NCBI GenBank assembly: GCA_019671135.1 | Contig: JAHRHY010000019.1 | Location: 1,154,501 to 1,218,500 of the forward strand | From: Linnemannia hyalina | Lineage: Eukaryota; Mortierellomycota; Mortierellomycetes; Mortierellales; Mortierellaceae | DNA: 64,000 nucleotides | Reading direction: 5' to 3' | In this document: positions 47,409 to 59,039 of the stretch, in pieces | Layout of the letters: the number at the start of each line of letters is the position of its first letter | Numbering within the stretch: the first letter of the stretch is position 1 | Notes under the pieces: model-generated | Seen by the model: the letters and a program-made list of their open reading frames with translations, nothing else | Databases searched by the model: none | Told to the model about the DNA's origin: nothing | Made by a program: the position numbers and the translations under genes

Positions 47409-48979
47409 GGTTACTTCTCCTTGCCACTCCCGACGATCACACACTGAACAAACAACAACCACACAATGTAAACCTAACCATTGAGATCCCAAGGCAAGGT
47501 ACCCCTAGCATGGTGTTGTTTTCTATTACCTTGTCTCGAAAGGAGAAGAGTGAGAAAGGACGGCCAAACAAGTTTCCTGTTTACAGTCGTCCCTGTCGCC
47601 CTTTGTCCTTCTCATTGGTACCCCTGGCCGCAACCATCATTGTCTTGGCTGGCAACTGAATTGACAAGGTTGTTATCCAGACCAGGTTTTTTTTTGTGCA
47701 CTTTTGTGTTCCTTCCTTCACCCTTTTTCCTTTCTCTGCTTCCGAGGAAAAGATGACTTGAACAAAGATGGATGAAATGGATGGTCGGTAGTCTCTGCCG
47801 AAAATGCAACTGCAAACACAAAGAAGTAAAAAGGAAATGGGAAGGCGGACTATCAAAATCAAAAGAGTTTCCCGTCAGAGGGCGCTGAACAAACAAAAGC
47901 AGTGTGTGGCACATGCAACTCTATGCAGTAATTGAATACCAATCTCTTTACTCCATCAAAAAAGGATGGAAAGTTGTACAACATCGAGGGTACATAAACC
48001 TGCTGTACTGTACCATGTAGGTACAAGGGTGGGATGAATGGTATGTAGGATGGAACGAAAAGGATGGCCGACGTTTCGACAACACTGTTGGCTTTGGAAA
48101 AAATAATGTCGAGTGTTCATTCAAGTTTCGACTAATGCGTTTTTTTTCCACTTTAGTTTACTACTGGCGCTTCTTCATTTGAATGGAGACACAAGTACGA
48201 GTGATAGTCATGCAATGTCCCTTGCGTCAAAAAGTGAGAACTCTATCGGCACCGCCGTTTAGGTAAACCACCCGTGAGCAAACTGGAACACATAACAAAA
48301 CTTTTCGTGGCATATCCGATGGGTGAGCGGGGTCGAGAGTGAGTTTTACATATCTTCACACGTTTGATCCCCACAAAGCTGGAGGCGGGGTTTTTTTGGC
48401 CTAATTCTTCGGGTCAAGACTGAGAGTGGGTACTATCCACCAACGGGTGAGAAAAAAGCCTTCTTTGTCGTCTGAGGAAGGATGTGCCCGAGTGAGTGTC
48501 TTAATCCGTAACATTTCCACTGAACAGGTCTCCCTTCTTTTTTTACTTTTCCACATAGGCGTCTCAATGTCCACCCTTGCCATGATTATGGCTGGGCGCG
48601 ATCCTCAACAGTAGAGGATTGTTTAGCAAGGGATCATTCGCGTTTGTAGGAATATGGCTGAGAAAACATAAGCATTGTATTCGATGTATGCAATATTGTG
48701 GGTGGGCGATCCTTCGTTTTTCGTGAGTAAAGTAAGCAGCTTACTTGCATACGAGGCACGTAAGAAAAGGAAAAAAAAGGAAAAAAGGACACAGACCAAG
48801 TGGTGGCTGTCATGGCATTGGTGAATGCCACAAAGGAGCATCCACACTTTCTTTTTTGTTATCATGTTCCTCACTGTGGTCGTCGGCGTTAATATTATCG
48901 ACAACATAAACACGGACAGGCGTAAGCATACGCAAGACGCACGACGCAAGACGCAGGCGCAGAGCAGACACGGACGCAG

Positions 48980-49002
48980 AAGCATAAGCATAAGCATAAG
49001 CA
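48980..49002. repeat. GCATAA hexamer tandem repeat
   Basis: Nearly four copies of GCATAA lie next to ACGCAAGACGCA-type imperfect repeats. The stretch is non-coding. Confidence 0.75.
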
Positions 49003-50159
49003 GAGGAACAGGCACAGGCACATAGCTCTTTTTTTTCTTTCTTAATTTTTTTTTCCTTGTGCGTCCACAATTCTACCCTGCATTCTGCTCAACCTTGTCT
49101 GCGGCCTTAAGTTCGGACGCGTCGGAGGGCAACTTTATCTCCCTTCCTGCCGGCCTCCATGTCACTCCCTTAGCTATCTCTGGCCTTTCCGTTTAGTTTT
49201 TATTGCTCCGGCGCACGGGTGTCCAGTACCCCTCTTTCTTCTTCGATTCGTTGTCTCAATGAGCTATTGGACAGCTGGACGGAACCCAAGAAGAGATCCC
49301 ATCCTTTAGCACCTCTCATTTGCCTTCAGCATTCTTGCTTGCTTTTATATTTTTTTCTATTCTCTCACTTCTTTTCATCGTCTCCTTTGTTCACAATGTC
49401 AATCGCCTTTTGCCTCGGTCTATTATCTGCACTTGTTTCCGTTTGTTTTATTCCTCCCCCTCTCTTTTTGCTTGCTCTCCATCCTGCTCATCTCTTACCC
49501 CCTTTTGCGTGCTGTTTTGTTTGTTATACTTCTCATTGTCGTTCGAGGAAAATAAAATAAGAAACAGAGCACGTTTACTTTGACGTGGTATTATTTTATC
49601 ACGCTTTGTGCATTTTTTTGGGTCCATTTGACGAGAAAAAGGGGGAAGTAGAGGGTAACGCGTGTAGAGCGAGTCCAGGCTTCAACATACAAGAAAAGCA
49701 AACAGCAGAAGAAGAATTAAAATGGCACAGCAATGGCGGAATTGTAAAGAAAGACCCCCGGCCAAAAGAATGGGTATTCTGCATTCCAGCCTTGGGGGTT
49801 GTTTTTGTTGTTGTGGCAAAGTGGACCCATTAATGCCAGCACATCGCATCCAAAATACCATCCTGCTGCTATGGGTCATCCCTGCCACATTGTGCCTCGT
49901 CTCTCTCTGTTGCCTTCGTTATCCCATCTCCCTCTATCTCTCCTTCTCCCTCTCTCCCTTTCTCTGCCTCCCTTCCTTGCTCTTCCGCTTGTCTCTATCG
50001 TGCCTCCATCGTTCCTCCATCGTCCCCTTTCCATCCATCCGCTCCTTTGTTGCCCATCTCTCCATCTGCCTCCTGCCCCCTTTCCACACACAGACACCCC
50101 CTTTCTTTCCTTTTTGAATTCTCTCCAGCATTAACCTTTCTCTTGCATACTATCTTCCT

Positions 50160-50195
<36 letters not shown>

Positions 50196-50317
50196 GCGTT
50201 GGCATCCAATGGCATGTGAGTACGAGCGGATTAAATTCGAAATATGGACTCTATGCGTGTCATCTCTGAAGAAGTAACACCTCAGTTGCACAACCATGTC
50301 AAAGGACATCACAGGAT

Positions 50318-50321
<4 letters not shown>

Positions 50322-50348
<27 letters not shown>

Positions 50349-50349
50349 T
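50322..50349. repeat. poly(T) tract, 28 nt
   Basis: Twenty-eight T on the + strand, flanked by GGATATCC on the left and GGATCGCC on the right. No gene is nearby. Confidence 0.85.
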
Positions 50350-51400
50350 GGATCGCCTTTTGTCTTGGTTACTGGATGTTGTTGTTGAGACGATCAATCG
50401 ATGGATGGCATACGAGCCCAATTATCTCCTGCCTCTTTTAACAATAACAACAACAGCAACAACCCGAAAAAGGTTGCCTTTGCCACATAGACAGCAAGTG
50501 AAGTAAACTCCCAGCAAGTGCTATTGACATTTCATAGGAATACTACAAGAGGTGGATGATATGCGGTATGTGTTCATGCTTATTTTTTTCGTTCCCTTCC
50601 CACCCGACGCAAGGGATACTTTTCCTTTGCATGGTCAAACTTTTTTCAGCAGTCTACGGTGAGGTCGTGAGTGGATCGCTCACAGGATACATAACATATT
50701 CACAGATACAAAAAAAAAAGGACAGGATAGTTGCAATTGTCCAGTCGACCCTGCATCTCACAGCGATCATCGTTCTTTTCATCTGTCGAGTTGCGTCGCG
50801 TTGCGTCGTGAGAGTCTTGAGAAAGAGCGAGTGTGTGTGAAAGAGAGGCATGCTTTGATAAAAGTGCGTTCATTATCAGTGCCTGTGCATTCTCGATTTT
50901 TTTTTCTTCTGTCTCTCAAAACGAAAACAATAGCAACTACAGAACAAATGCAAACAAATGCCATTTCTACTTTTTTCCTTTACGGATATTCTCCGAAGGA
51001 GTGGAGTAGTACATGGGTGGCGAGTAGTTTATCTTGTGGTAGTGCAGACCTACCTTTTTCTAAACACTTCATCGTCAACGAACATCAGGCAACGAGAACA
51101 AGCACAAGAAACAAAAACAGGAAAAGCGAAAGGTGATGTTCACAGAAGAGACAAGGAAGGGATGATGCGAATGACAAGCAGGACACAAATAGAGAGGATG
51201 TCGCGGGACAATTAAAGTAAATTGATTTTTTGTTGAGCAATTGAATTGGGAAGAGATGAATGTCTTGTATGTCCCATCCCATCCCATCCAGTACTTGAGT
51301 GTACCCTTCTTCTTCTTACCATGCCATTGTACCATTGTGTACCAGTGTCAATCAGTCAACGAACTATTCAATTGAAAAGCACAACGAAAGAGCAACCATG

Positions 51401-52165
51401 GCCCGGGAACTATAAAAAGATGCGACTTTTTTGCACCATCCTCCCTTTGTTTTCTCTTTCTCTTTCTCCTTTTCGCTGTTCTCATTCCCTTTTCTTTTTC
51501 TCGCACTGTCTACTCTCTTCTATCTTTCCCATATTCTCTTCTCTTAGTACTCTATATTTATATATATATACAAAACAGCAAAAAACACAAAGCCCACTCA
51601 GTCAGTCATCCCATCCATTCATCGTTTCTCTCCTCCTCTTCCTCTTCTTCTTCCTCTTCTTCTCTTTCTCTTTCTCTTTCTCTCTTCTCCTCACTATCCT
51701 TCTCGTCCATCCTCCTCTCACCCTTCTCACCATCTTCGCCATCCTTTTTGATTACAACCTTTATCTCGCCAATCCATCAAAAAAAATACATTTCACCCCT
51801 TGACCCTTTTCTCTCCCCTTCCGTCTCTCTCTCCCTCGTCTCCCTCTCGTCTATCTCTCGCTCGATCTCTGTCCAACTGCCGCATTTGTCTCTGCTTTGC
51901 ATGGTATCGATCTTTCTTTCTGTCCTTCTCGCATCGTGCTCGTTTCTTGTTAGTCGCCTATTTGTAAATTAGTTTTTCATTTTATATTGCTCCCTTCGGT
52001 GTTTGCTATCGTCAACTCATCGATCTTTTCGGTCCATGGGTACCATCCAATTGCTCCTCTCGTCTTTCCCTTTCTCTATCCTCTCTGCTTTGGCTCACTT
52101 TGTCTTGCGTTCTTTTTTTGGCCTCCTTTTCTCTGTCTTTTTCTCATGTTTGCCTCGCTTTGCTA

Positions 52166-52196
<31 letters not shown>

Positions 52197-55100
52197 GCAT
52201 CGTCCGCTTCATTCCTTCCTTTTCTTTTTTCTCTTCCTTCCTTCCTTCCTTTTCTCTCTCTCTCTCCTCTCAATTGCTGTTTCCCTTCCTATTTACCTAC
52301 TCAGCCATCCACCCCTCTCCTTCTCCTTCTCTGTCCCTCTCTCTCCCTTCCTTCCTCGCATCTTCCCCTCTCCTTCCTTCCTCCATTCCTTCCTTATTTG
52401 TACGTAACCCATTGACAAACAAACAATCAACAAAGAGCAACTGCCTCCGCTGTCATCTTGTCCCCACGAACAAAAAACACCTCTTTGCTAGTTTATCTTG
52501 TCCGCACACACACTCTCTCGTTGTCGCCCGTCGGCCCTCCCTTTTCAACTCTAGTCCTGCCTTCACTGGCGATCTTCAAACCCGCATTTCTTCTAGTCAA
52601 CGGCAACGTGTCTCTGCATAGAATCAAAACTATGCGCCAAAAAGAGAGAGCATCAACAAAAATGCACACAACAAAGCACTCATCATCGTCAACAACAGCA
52701 GCAACAATAACTACATGTCCACCCCGCATACCCACAGTCGCTTGATGCAAACACAAATACGCACACGCGCAGATACACAGACGTGCAGACCAACATATAC
52801 ATTCAAGCACACATAAAACATGACACGCCCACGCACGACTGCATACATACACAACGACGCGCATCCTACTCGCACAGCTTCTGTCAACAATGAACCATCA
52901 CACCCTCCCTTCCTGGCCAATGTTTCCTTCCTTCCTTTTCCTCGTTGCTCTTTCCGGGCTACCTTTTCCACGACATATCCTTAAATATGCCGGTGCCCGT
53001 TCTTCGACCGATTGATGAGAGCAATCGCGTCCGTCCCTCGACCTCCTTTTTGAACAAACATCCCGGCGTCTTTTAATGTTCATGTCGTCCATGCCCCTCT
53101 CCTCTTTTTTCTGTACATTATATTCTCGGTGTAGCTTGCCTTGCTCGCACACATTCCTCTCTCTTCATTACTATACACCACAACAACAATGTTATCCAGA
53201 CAAGACTCTCATGCTAAATCCTTGTGTTTTCCCGTCCCCCTTTTTTCTTGCTTTACACTCTCCATGGTGCACGTTGCATTGAACATCCTCCTTGCCTTTA
53301 TTCCAACTTGACCTCGCTGTGTCGAGTCGCGTTATTTTTATTATTTCTTGCCTCGGCTGTCCTGACGCCATTGGACGTTGTGTGCCAGTCAGTCAGTCTA
53401 TTTCGTTGTCTCTGAGTTGACCTCAAAACAACGGCTAAGCTACTCTCCTCCCTCACATCCACCGACACAAACATAGTACACAGGCATGCTCTATCTCGTT
53501 CTTTCTCATACAATCACCGTCTATCTCCTCCTATCATTGTATTGTACTATCTCTTCTCATGCTAGTCTTACTTGTTGCCATGGAACATGACCCTCTCTCT
53601 CGTTCTTGTGCCTTCCCTGAATTTTGATCCTGTTCACATCAATACCAATTTCTATTTTCTACCAATCTCTCCTGACCTCTCTTGCTTTTGGAGCTTGGCC
53701 CATCCAACCACCCGTACTTTTTCTTCTTTCTTTTTTCGTTTTCTTCTTTATCCTTGAGTATTAATACACCGAGATCTTCTTATCTCTTTGTCCTTTATCT
53801 CATTTGTTATTCTTTTTACCTCAATCTCAGCCCATCGCCTCACAAGGGTGCGAAAAGCATTTGCCTCGACTTCCTTCTTCCCTGTTCAAAGAACAAGCAT
53901 GAAGACTAGGCAATGGTTTTGCTAACGTCATGTTTTCCTCGTTCTCTTTATATTTCCTTGACATACTCTAGAGTATAGAACCTCACTTCCAAGGCTACAT
54001 CTCCTTCATCGCATCATTTTGATCCGTCTATCTAAGGTATGTTGTAAGCAAAAGATGAACCAAATCGACAGTTGCTGATGAAAACAAGAATGCACGATGG
54101 CGATGCTGTGTCTGCATGGGCCTCGATGCGCATTTGACCAAAGGGGTTGTTGGTACATGCATTTTGGAGTGAGTTTGTCAAGGTGTTTTTTTTGCCTCCC
54201 CTTTCTCCGTCCACCTTCTCTCCCTTTCCTCATCCCCCTTTGTCCTGCTTGCCTTTTTGTCCTCTTCCTCCCACCCACTCTCCTCCCCTTCCCCTCGGAA
54301 TTCCCGTTGAGAAACCACTTCCCGTCCTTCCTTCCGTCCCTCCTTCTCTCTCCCCTTCCCTCTCCCCTTCCCTCTCCTCTTTTCTTCCTTCGTCCCCCCT
54401 TTGACGATATTCATGCGTGGAATTGGGAACTTTACTTTGCACATGCGTTGCAGAAAACAAAAACAAAACATACATGCACACAGGGCTGGAAACCTTCTTG
54501 TCTGCGCACAAACACAGAAGAATAATTGGGCGTACGAATGCGTTCATACGCGTCCGGCGCACCTTTCCATAAGAGACATTACAAGTTTGTGCTTGGTCTT
54601 TTATTTTTCTATACACTGGCTCACGGCCGTGTCATGTTAGTCAGTTTTCGTGGATCTCTGTGTCCTGACTACCGACTATTGTTTTCTGTCCTACTTTGAA
54701 CAATTTTTTTTTGAAAGACGCGTGGTGTCCCTTTTTCCCGTTCTGTTGTTTGCTTTTGCACGGAATTTTTGTTTCTGGTCATGGAGACTCACTCATCCGG
54801 GTTTTACTATTGTCACGTTTCTCGCACCCCCGTCTGTCCCCCAATCATCTTAAGACCATCGGGGTCGCGCAATTGAGAGACAGAAAACAAAAGAAAAGAA
54901 AGAGAGTACGAGCGAAGGTTCGTCTAGGCAAACGGCCAAAAAAGGTGATGTGTGTACCGGTGTGTGCCCCGATGGAGTGTGAAAAAAGGCAAGCAATTGA
55001 AACATAGGAAGCAGGGCACAATAACAATAATGAATGGAAGGGAGAGAGACATTGTTATTATACTTTCGGTATACGGTCGGAAGGTTTTGGTCGCAGAAAA

Positions 55101-58100
55101 AAAATGAACTGAGACGGATGAAGCAAAGATAGCAAACAAAAGCGATAATAATCGACAAAGAGACTCTTGAACTGGATGGCCATGGACGCTAAAGTGCCAT
55201 CTAACAATGCAACATGGAGCCGTCGTGGGACAAGAATGAGAGAGCGAAACAAGTCAAAAAGAAAAGGAACAGGGAGAAGGGCTGGCAGAGGAAAGGGAGA
55301 GAAAGGGAGTAAGGAGAGAGAGGGAGAACTACAGGAGTGGAGTCGAATTGGGTGCAATGGCACAATGGAAAAACGCACAAGCAACAAATAAGAAACAAAA
55401 AGACAGATGTGGGACGATAAAATTACTCGACAGAAAAACAACAAAGATATAAAAATGAGATGGGATGATGGAAGCGACGGAGGAAAAAAGTGACCATGAC
55501 AGGAAAACTGACTGGGCTTACTGGCAATCTGACTGACAGGGCTGTGATCGGGTTGGGAAGTAGATGGATGGATGGAGAGTGTGAAAAAGAGAGGGAGAAT
55601 GACCGCTGGAAAGACAGACAGAGGAAGTGGGAGGGAAAAGAAAAGAGGAAGAGTGAATAGGCAGCAATTGAATGGGATTGGGAGAAATACGATAATTTAC
55701 AGCCCATCCATCCACTCGGGGCTTCTTCCTCAAACATGCACGCGTGTGTTTTTTTTTTCTTTCCTGTTTCTATTCTCACTGACAAAGTGAACACCAACAA
55801 CAAGAGTTAAACAACAAGAGAAAGAGAAATGAAGAGAGAACCACCATCATCATCATCACTACAACTACTACCGCCACTTGACCGACTGGTATTGTTTCCG
55901 TTTCAATTGCTCTGTTGCCTGTTGCTGTTATTTGTTGTTTGTTATTGTGCAAGGGAGCGTGTGTGTGTGCCATTTGTTATTGTTTAGCCCGGGTTGGCTC
56001 CCTTTGGCGGATGAAGTGTGTGTTGTCTATCCGCTAGTGGTCTCTTTTCGTTTTTTATTACTTCTTGGAGGGAGTTTTTTATATTTGCATTCCAGGATTC
56101 AGAGCCTATGAGAGACATTCACAATTGCACACACACACAGTTAGTCGATGGAGGGAATAAGGAAGGGATACGATGGTGTGTATACCTTTTCCTTTCTCTC
56201 CCTCAGATTTCGTTGGCTGAATGAGATGGGATAGAGTGGGATGGATTTTGGGCGGAGAGAGAGCTGGAAAACGAGACATAAAAAGTTGAGCCTTTTCTTC
56301 TTTTCTTTTGTTCGATTCAATTCATTCACAACAACGAACGAAGGAAAAAGTGGAAGAGTGAGAATGGACTTTGTTTGGCTGGCTGAAAAGAGTATATGTT
56401 CACGGTACAACGAGTGACGAGAGACAAATCGAGATATGAGGATGATTATGAGCAAGAGCAACCGGCTGTGTGACAAACGAGGTAGACAAGGGAGGGAAAA
56501 AACTATTGCAATCCACAACGAACGGACTCTTTCTTATTATTTGCTTTTTGGGTTGCGCCCTCTCTCATGTGTGTTTCTTTGTCTTGGGATTATTGGGAAA
56601 GTGGGAGGGAAGACTCCGTTGGAAATGAGCGACAGTGAATAAAACTGACAAGGGAACAACCAAAAGCGACTATGGCCGAAGTTGAATCGGAAGGATGAGT
56701 TAGCGGAAGAAGGCAGAGACGCAAACTCTTTTTTTTCCTTCAATCATTCGTTCATTGCTTGCTTGCTTGCTTGCTCTCTGTGCGAGGGAAAAAGGATAGG
56801 CATTGTGATAGTTGAATGGCGAAAGTTGAGTGCGAGTTGACAGGCGACTGACAGCTGAGCTCAACGATAAGTTTGTAGTGATGCGATGAGAGTAAAGGTT
56901 AAGAGAGAAAAGGGGACAGTTCGGGTTACGATGTCCGACAGGAGGTGGGCAGTACAGAGTCATTCAGAAAAAGAGGTGCAGTCGATGCATGGACTTGCCT
57001 TTGTGTTTGTGTTTTTGTTTTAGTGCAGTTGATTGAATGCAAACTGCAAAACACACCACTACCACCCATCCCCCAATCCGCCATGCCTTTTTATTCGTTT
57101 TTGGGCTTTCTTTTTTCTCTGCTCCACCATGGGTGCTTGAGTGTATTTGTGTGAATGAGTGTGTGCGGTGTACAGTAGTGAAAGAGGAAGAGTGTAGTCG
57201 GTGCGATGTAACCATTCGACAAGTGTACCCAATGCGATGTACACCCATGGCCCATCTTACCCATATCCATCCATGCCCATCGATGCGTTTGTGTTCGTTC
57301 TCCCATTTCTTCTCTTCTTTTCCCTTTTCACTTCTCTCTCTCTTCTTCTTTTCTTCGTTTTCCCATACGCTCTCCTTCCTTTGCATCCCCCTTCCGGCTT
57401 CCTATTCTTATTCCACGCATCGACATCCTCTTCGTGCTCAAACCCTACTTACTGCAGACACACCCATCATTCCCTTCCCTTGCATACATACCCTCTCGCA
57501 AACTTCGCTCTGTTGCCATTGTACAATTGTACGCCTTCCCTCCACTTTTGTACCTTGACTGCCTCCTCGCTCACTGCAACTTGCTGCAAGTCCTCCACCC
57601 TGCCTTTGCAAGGCCAAGGCCACTGAACCTTCCTACAACAACAAACAAACAACTGCATACACACACACTGACCTCCTGTCCGTTGTACCTTCTTTCTTTT
57701 CTTCTTTCCTCATCTCGCTCCACCTTCCGATCGAATGTCGACCTCAAAGTAATCTCTCGAAGCGATAATCCTAAAAACACAAAAACATAGGAACGAGTGG
57801 TAAGTGAACCAACCAACCCACCTCACCAACAGAACACAAAGCCACAGCTCAGCTCAGGTCGATGGCGATGACACTTTCCTCTTTCCCTCCCTCCTCCCTC
57901 TGCCTCGTTGCATTCCTCTCTCCTTTACCTCATTACCACCTCAACTATGACGGGTTGAGTTTTGGTGTGTCTCTTGTCTCTACGGTCCCCATCCACCCTG
58001 GTCTCTGTGAGGTCACCAGCCCCGATGGGGTCCGATGATTCACGTTCCATCTCGACCGGAGCATCGTTCCTGTCTGATCTAGCTTTCCTGGTCAGAGAAA

Positions 58101-59039
58101 AGGGACACTTTTTTCTACCCTTTAACAGCTGTCCTTCACTCATTCCTACTCATCTTTCACTTTCACTTTCACTCACTCTCCCTCCGTTCATTCACCCACT
58201 TGCTACCTTTTTTTTCTTCGCTTTTTGTCCTTTTTGAACCCAACTCCACTTAACAAACAGCCCACAAAAAGTATGCACAGTCCGGCTTATTCAGCCCTTC
58301 CACAGCTTTTTCACAACGCTTCAAAAACACAAGCGGCTACCGGCAGCACGAGGGAGGGTGATGTAACGCGCATGGTGATATTGCGGGCAGTGAAACGATG
58401 GGATGTTGCCTCGCGATCGTATCCATCTGTATGAAATAGCGGACTGCTCCCTGGGACAAGACGACACGATTGCCCCTCTGGGCCTTTTACCGCCACCTTA
58501 AGAGGCAACTGGGAAGGAAACGTAAAAGAAGGCGTGCCAGGTGTGGGAAGAGGATATGTGACAAAGATGGTACACACAGGTTGTGTCTGCAAATGACGAT
58601 CCCTTTTTCTTCACTCTCTTTCCTTCCTCCATCTCCTCACGGACCACTTTCACTGTATTCACCCTCTCAAACCTCAACAACCACTTGGTCCTCTCAACCC
58701 CTTGGATTTCCTGCTGCACTCCTGTCTATCAACCTTACTTTCGTTGTTGCTCTGTTTTGCGCTTTGTCTCTTGCCCCTCCTTTTCCCAAGACGCGTCGTG
58801 TACGCTGTCCCAAAAGAAATATCATCAGAGTTATCATACACTTAAAAAAACGTCGATGAAACCATCAACTGATCGTACCTGAGCTGTCTCATCGTCCCTT
58901 ATTCGCTGCGTTCCGCCTTCACGTCTTCCACCCACGTTTAATACTGACCGTGAATACTGTTCCTCTTTTGACTCAGGCAATAACCTCAAGTCGGCCCGAT
59001 ACACTCTCCCAAAAAAAAGCCTCCTACAACTCCTCGTTC
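51401..59039. promoter_or_regulatory. gene desert part 3, upstream region of the APSES gene
   Basis: No supportable coding gene lies in 7.6 kb. Several blocks look like this genome's promoters and leaders on the + strand: a pyrimidine block at 51420-51740 with TATATATATATA near 51560, 52030-52390 with a 27-nt T run (52170-52196), 54180-54410 and 57290-57730. The last grades into an A/C-rich leader with donor GAGTG|GTAAGT at 57799/57800. A matching acceptor, TTTTGACTCAG, ends at 58976, 63 nt before the APSES ATG. Confidence 0.5.
52170..52196. repeat. poly(T) tract, 27 nt
   Basis: A T run within the second large pyrimidine block of the APSES upstream region. Confidence 0.85.

Larger units (their letters stand above)
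47001..51400. other. gene desert part 2
   Basis: No supportable gene is seen. The stretch has two long T runs (47382-47408 and 50322-50349), a GCATAA tandem repeat at 48980-49002 and pyrimidine-rich + strand blocks at 49300-49520 and 49900-50190. The last block ends in a CT repeat and a GTGAGTACG donor-like word near 50215. Reading frames here are Phe/Leu/Ser-rich products of the CT content, not proteins. Confidence 0.45.

Noticed and set aside
49219..50134. Several 60-130 codon frames in the desert
   Set aside because: They are Phe/Leu/Ser/Pro-rich by-products of pyrimidine-rich DNA, overlap each other in different frames and show no domain or periodicity.
50290..50360. T28 flanked by GGATATCC and GGATCGCC as a retroelement insertion
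   Set aside because: The flanks are not a convincing target-site duplication, and no element body is recognisable.
56290..56330. GTTCGATTC word, another possible tRNA B box
   Set aside because: The surrounding sequence does not fold into a cloverleaf, and no A box is present.
58225..58434. Possible upstream coding exon of the APSES gene starting at 58271
   Set aside because: It has an ATG and an open frame, but there is no clear donor joining it in frame to 58977 or 59040, and no APSES-family N-terminal similarity.
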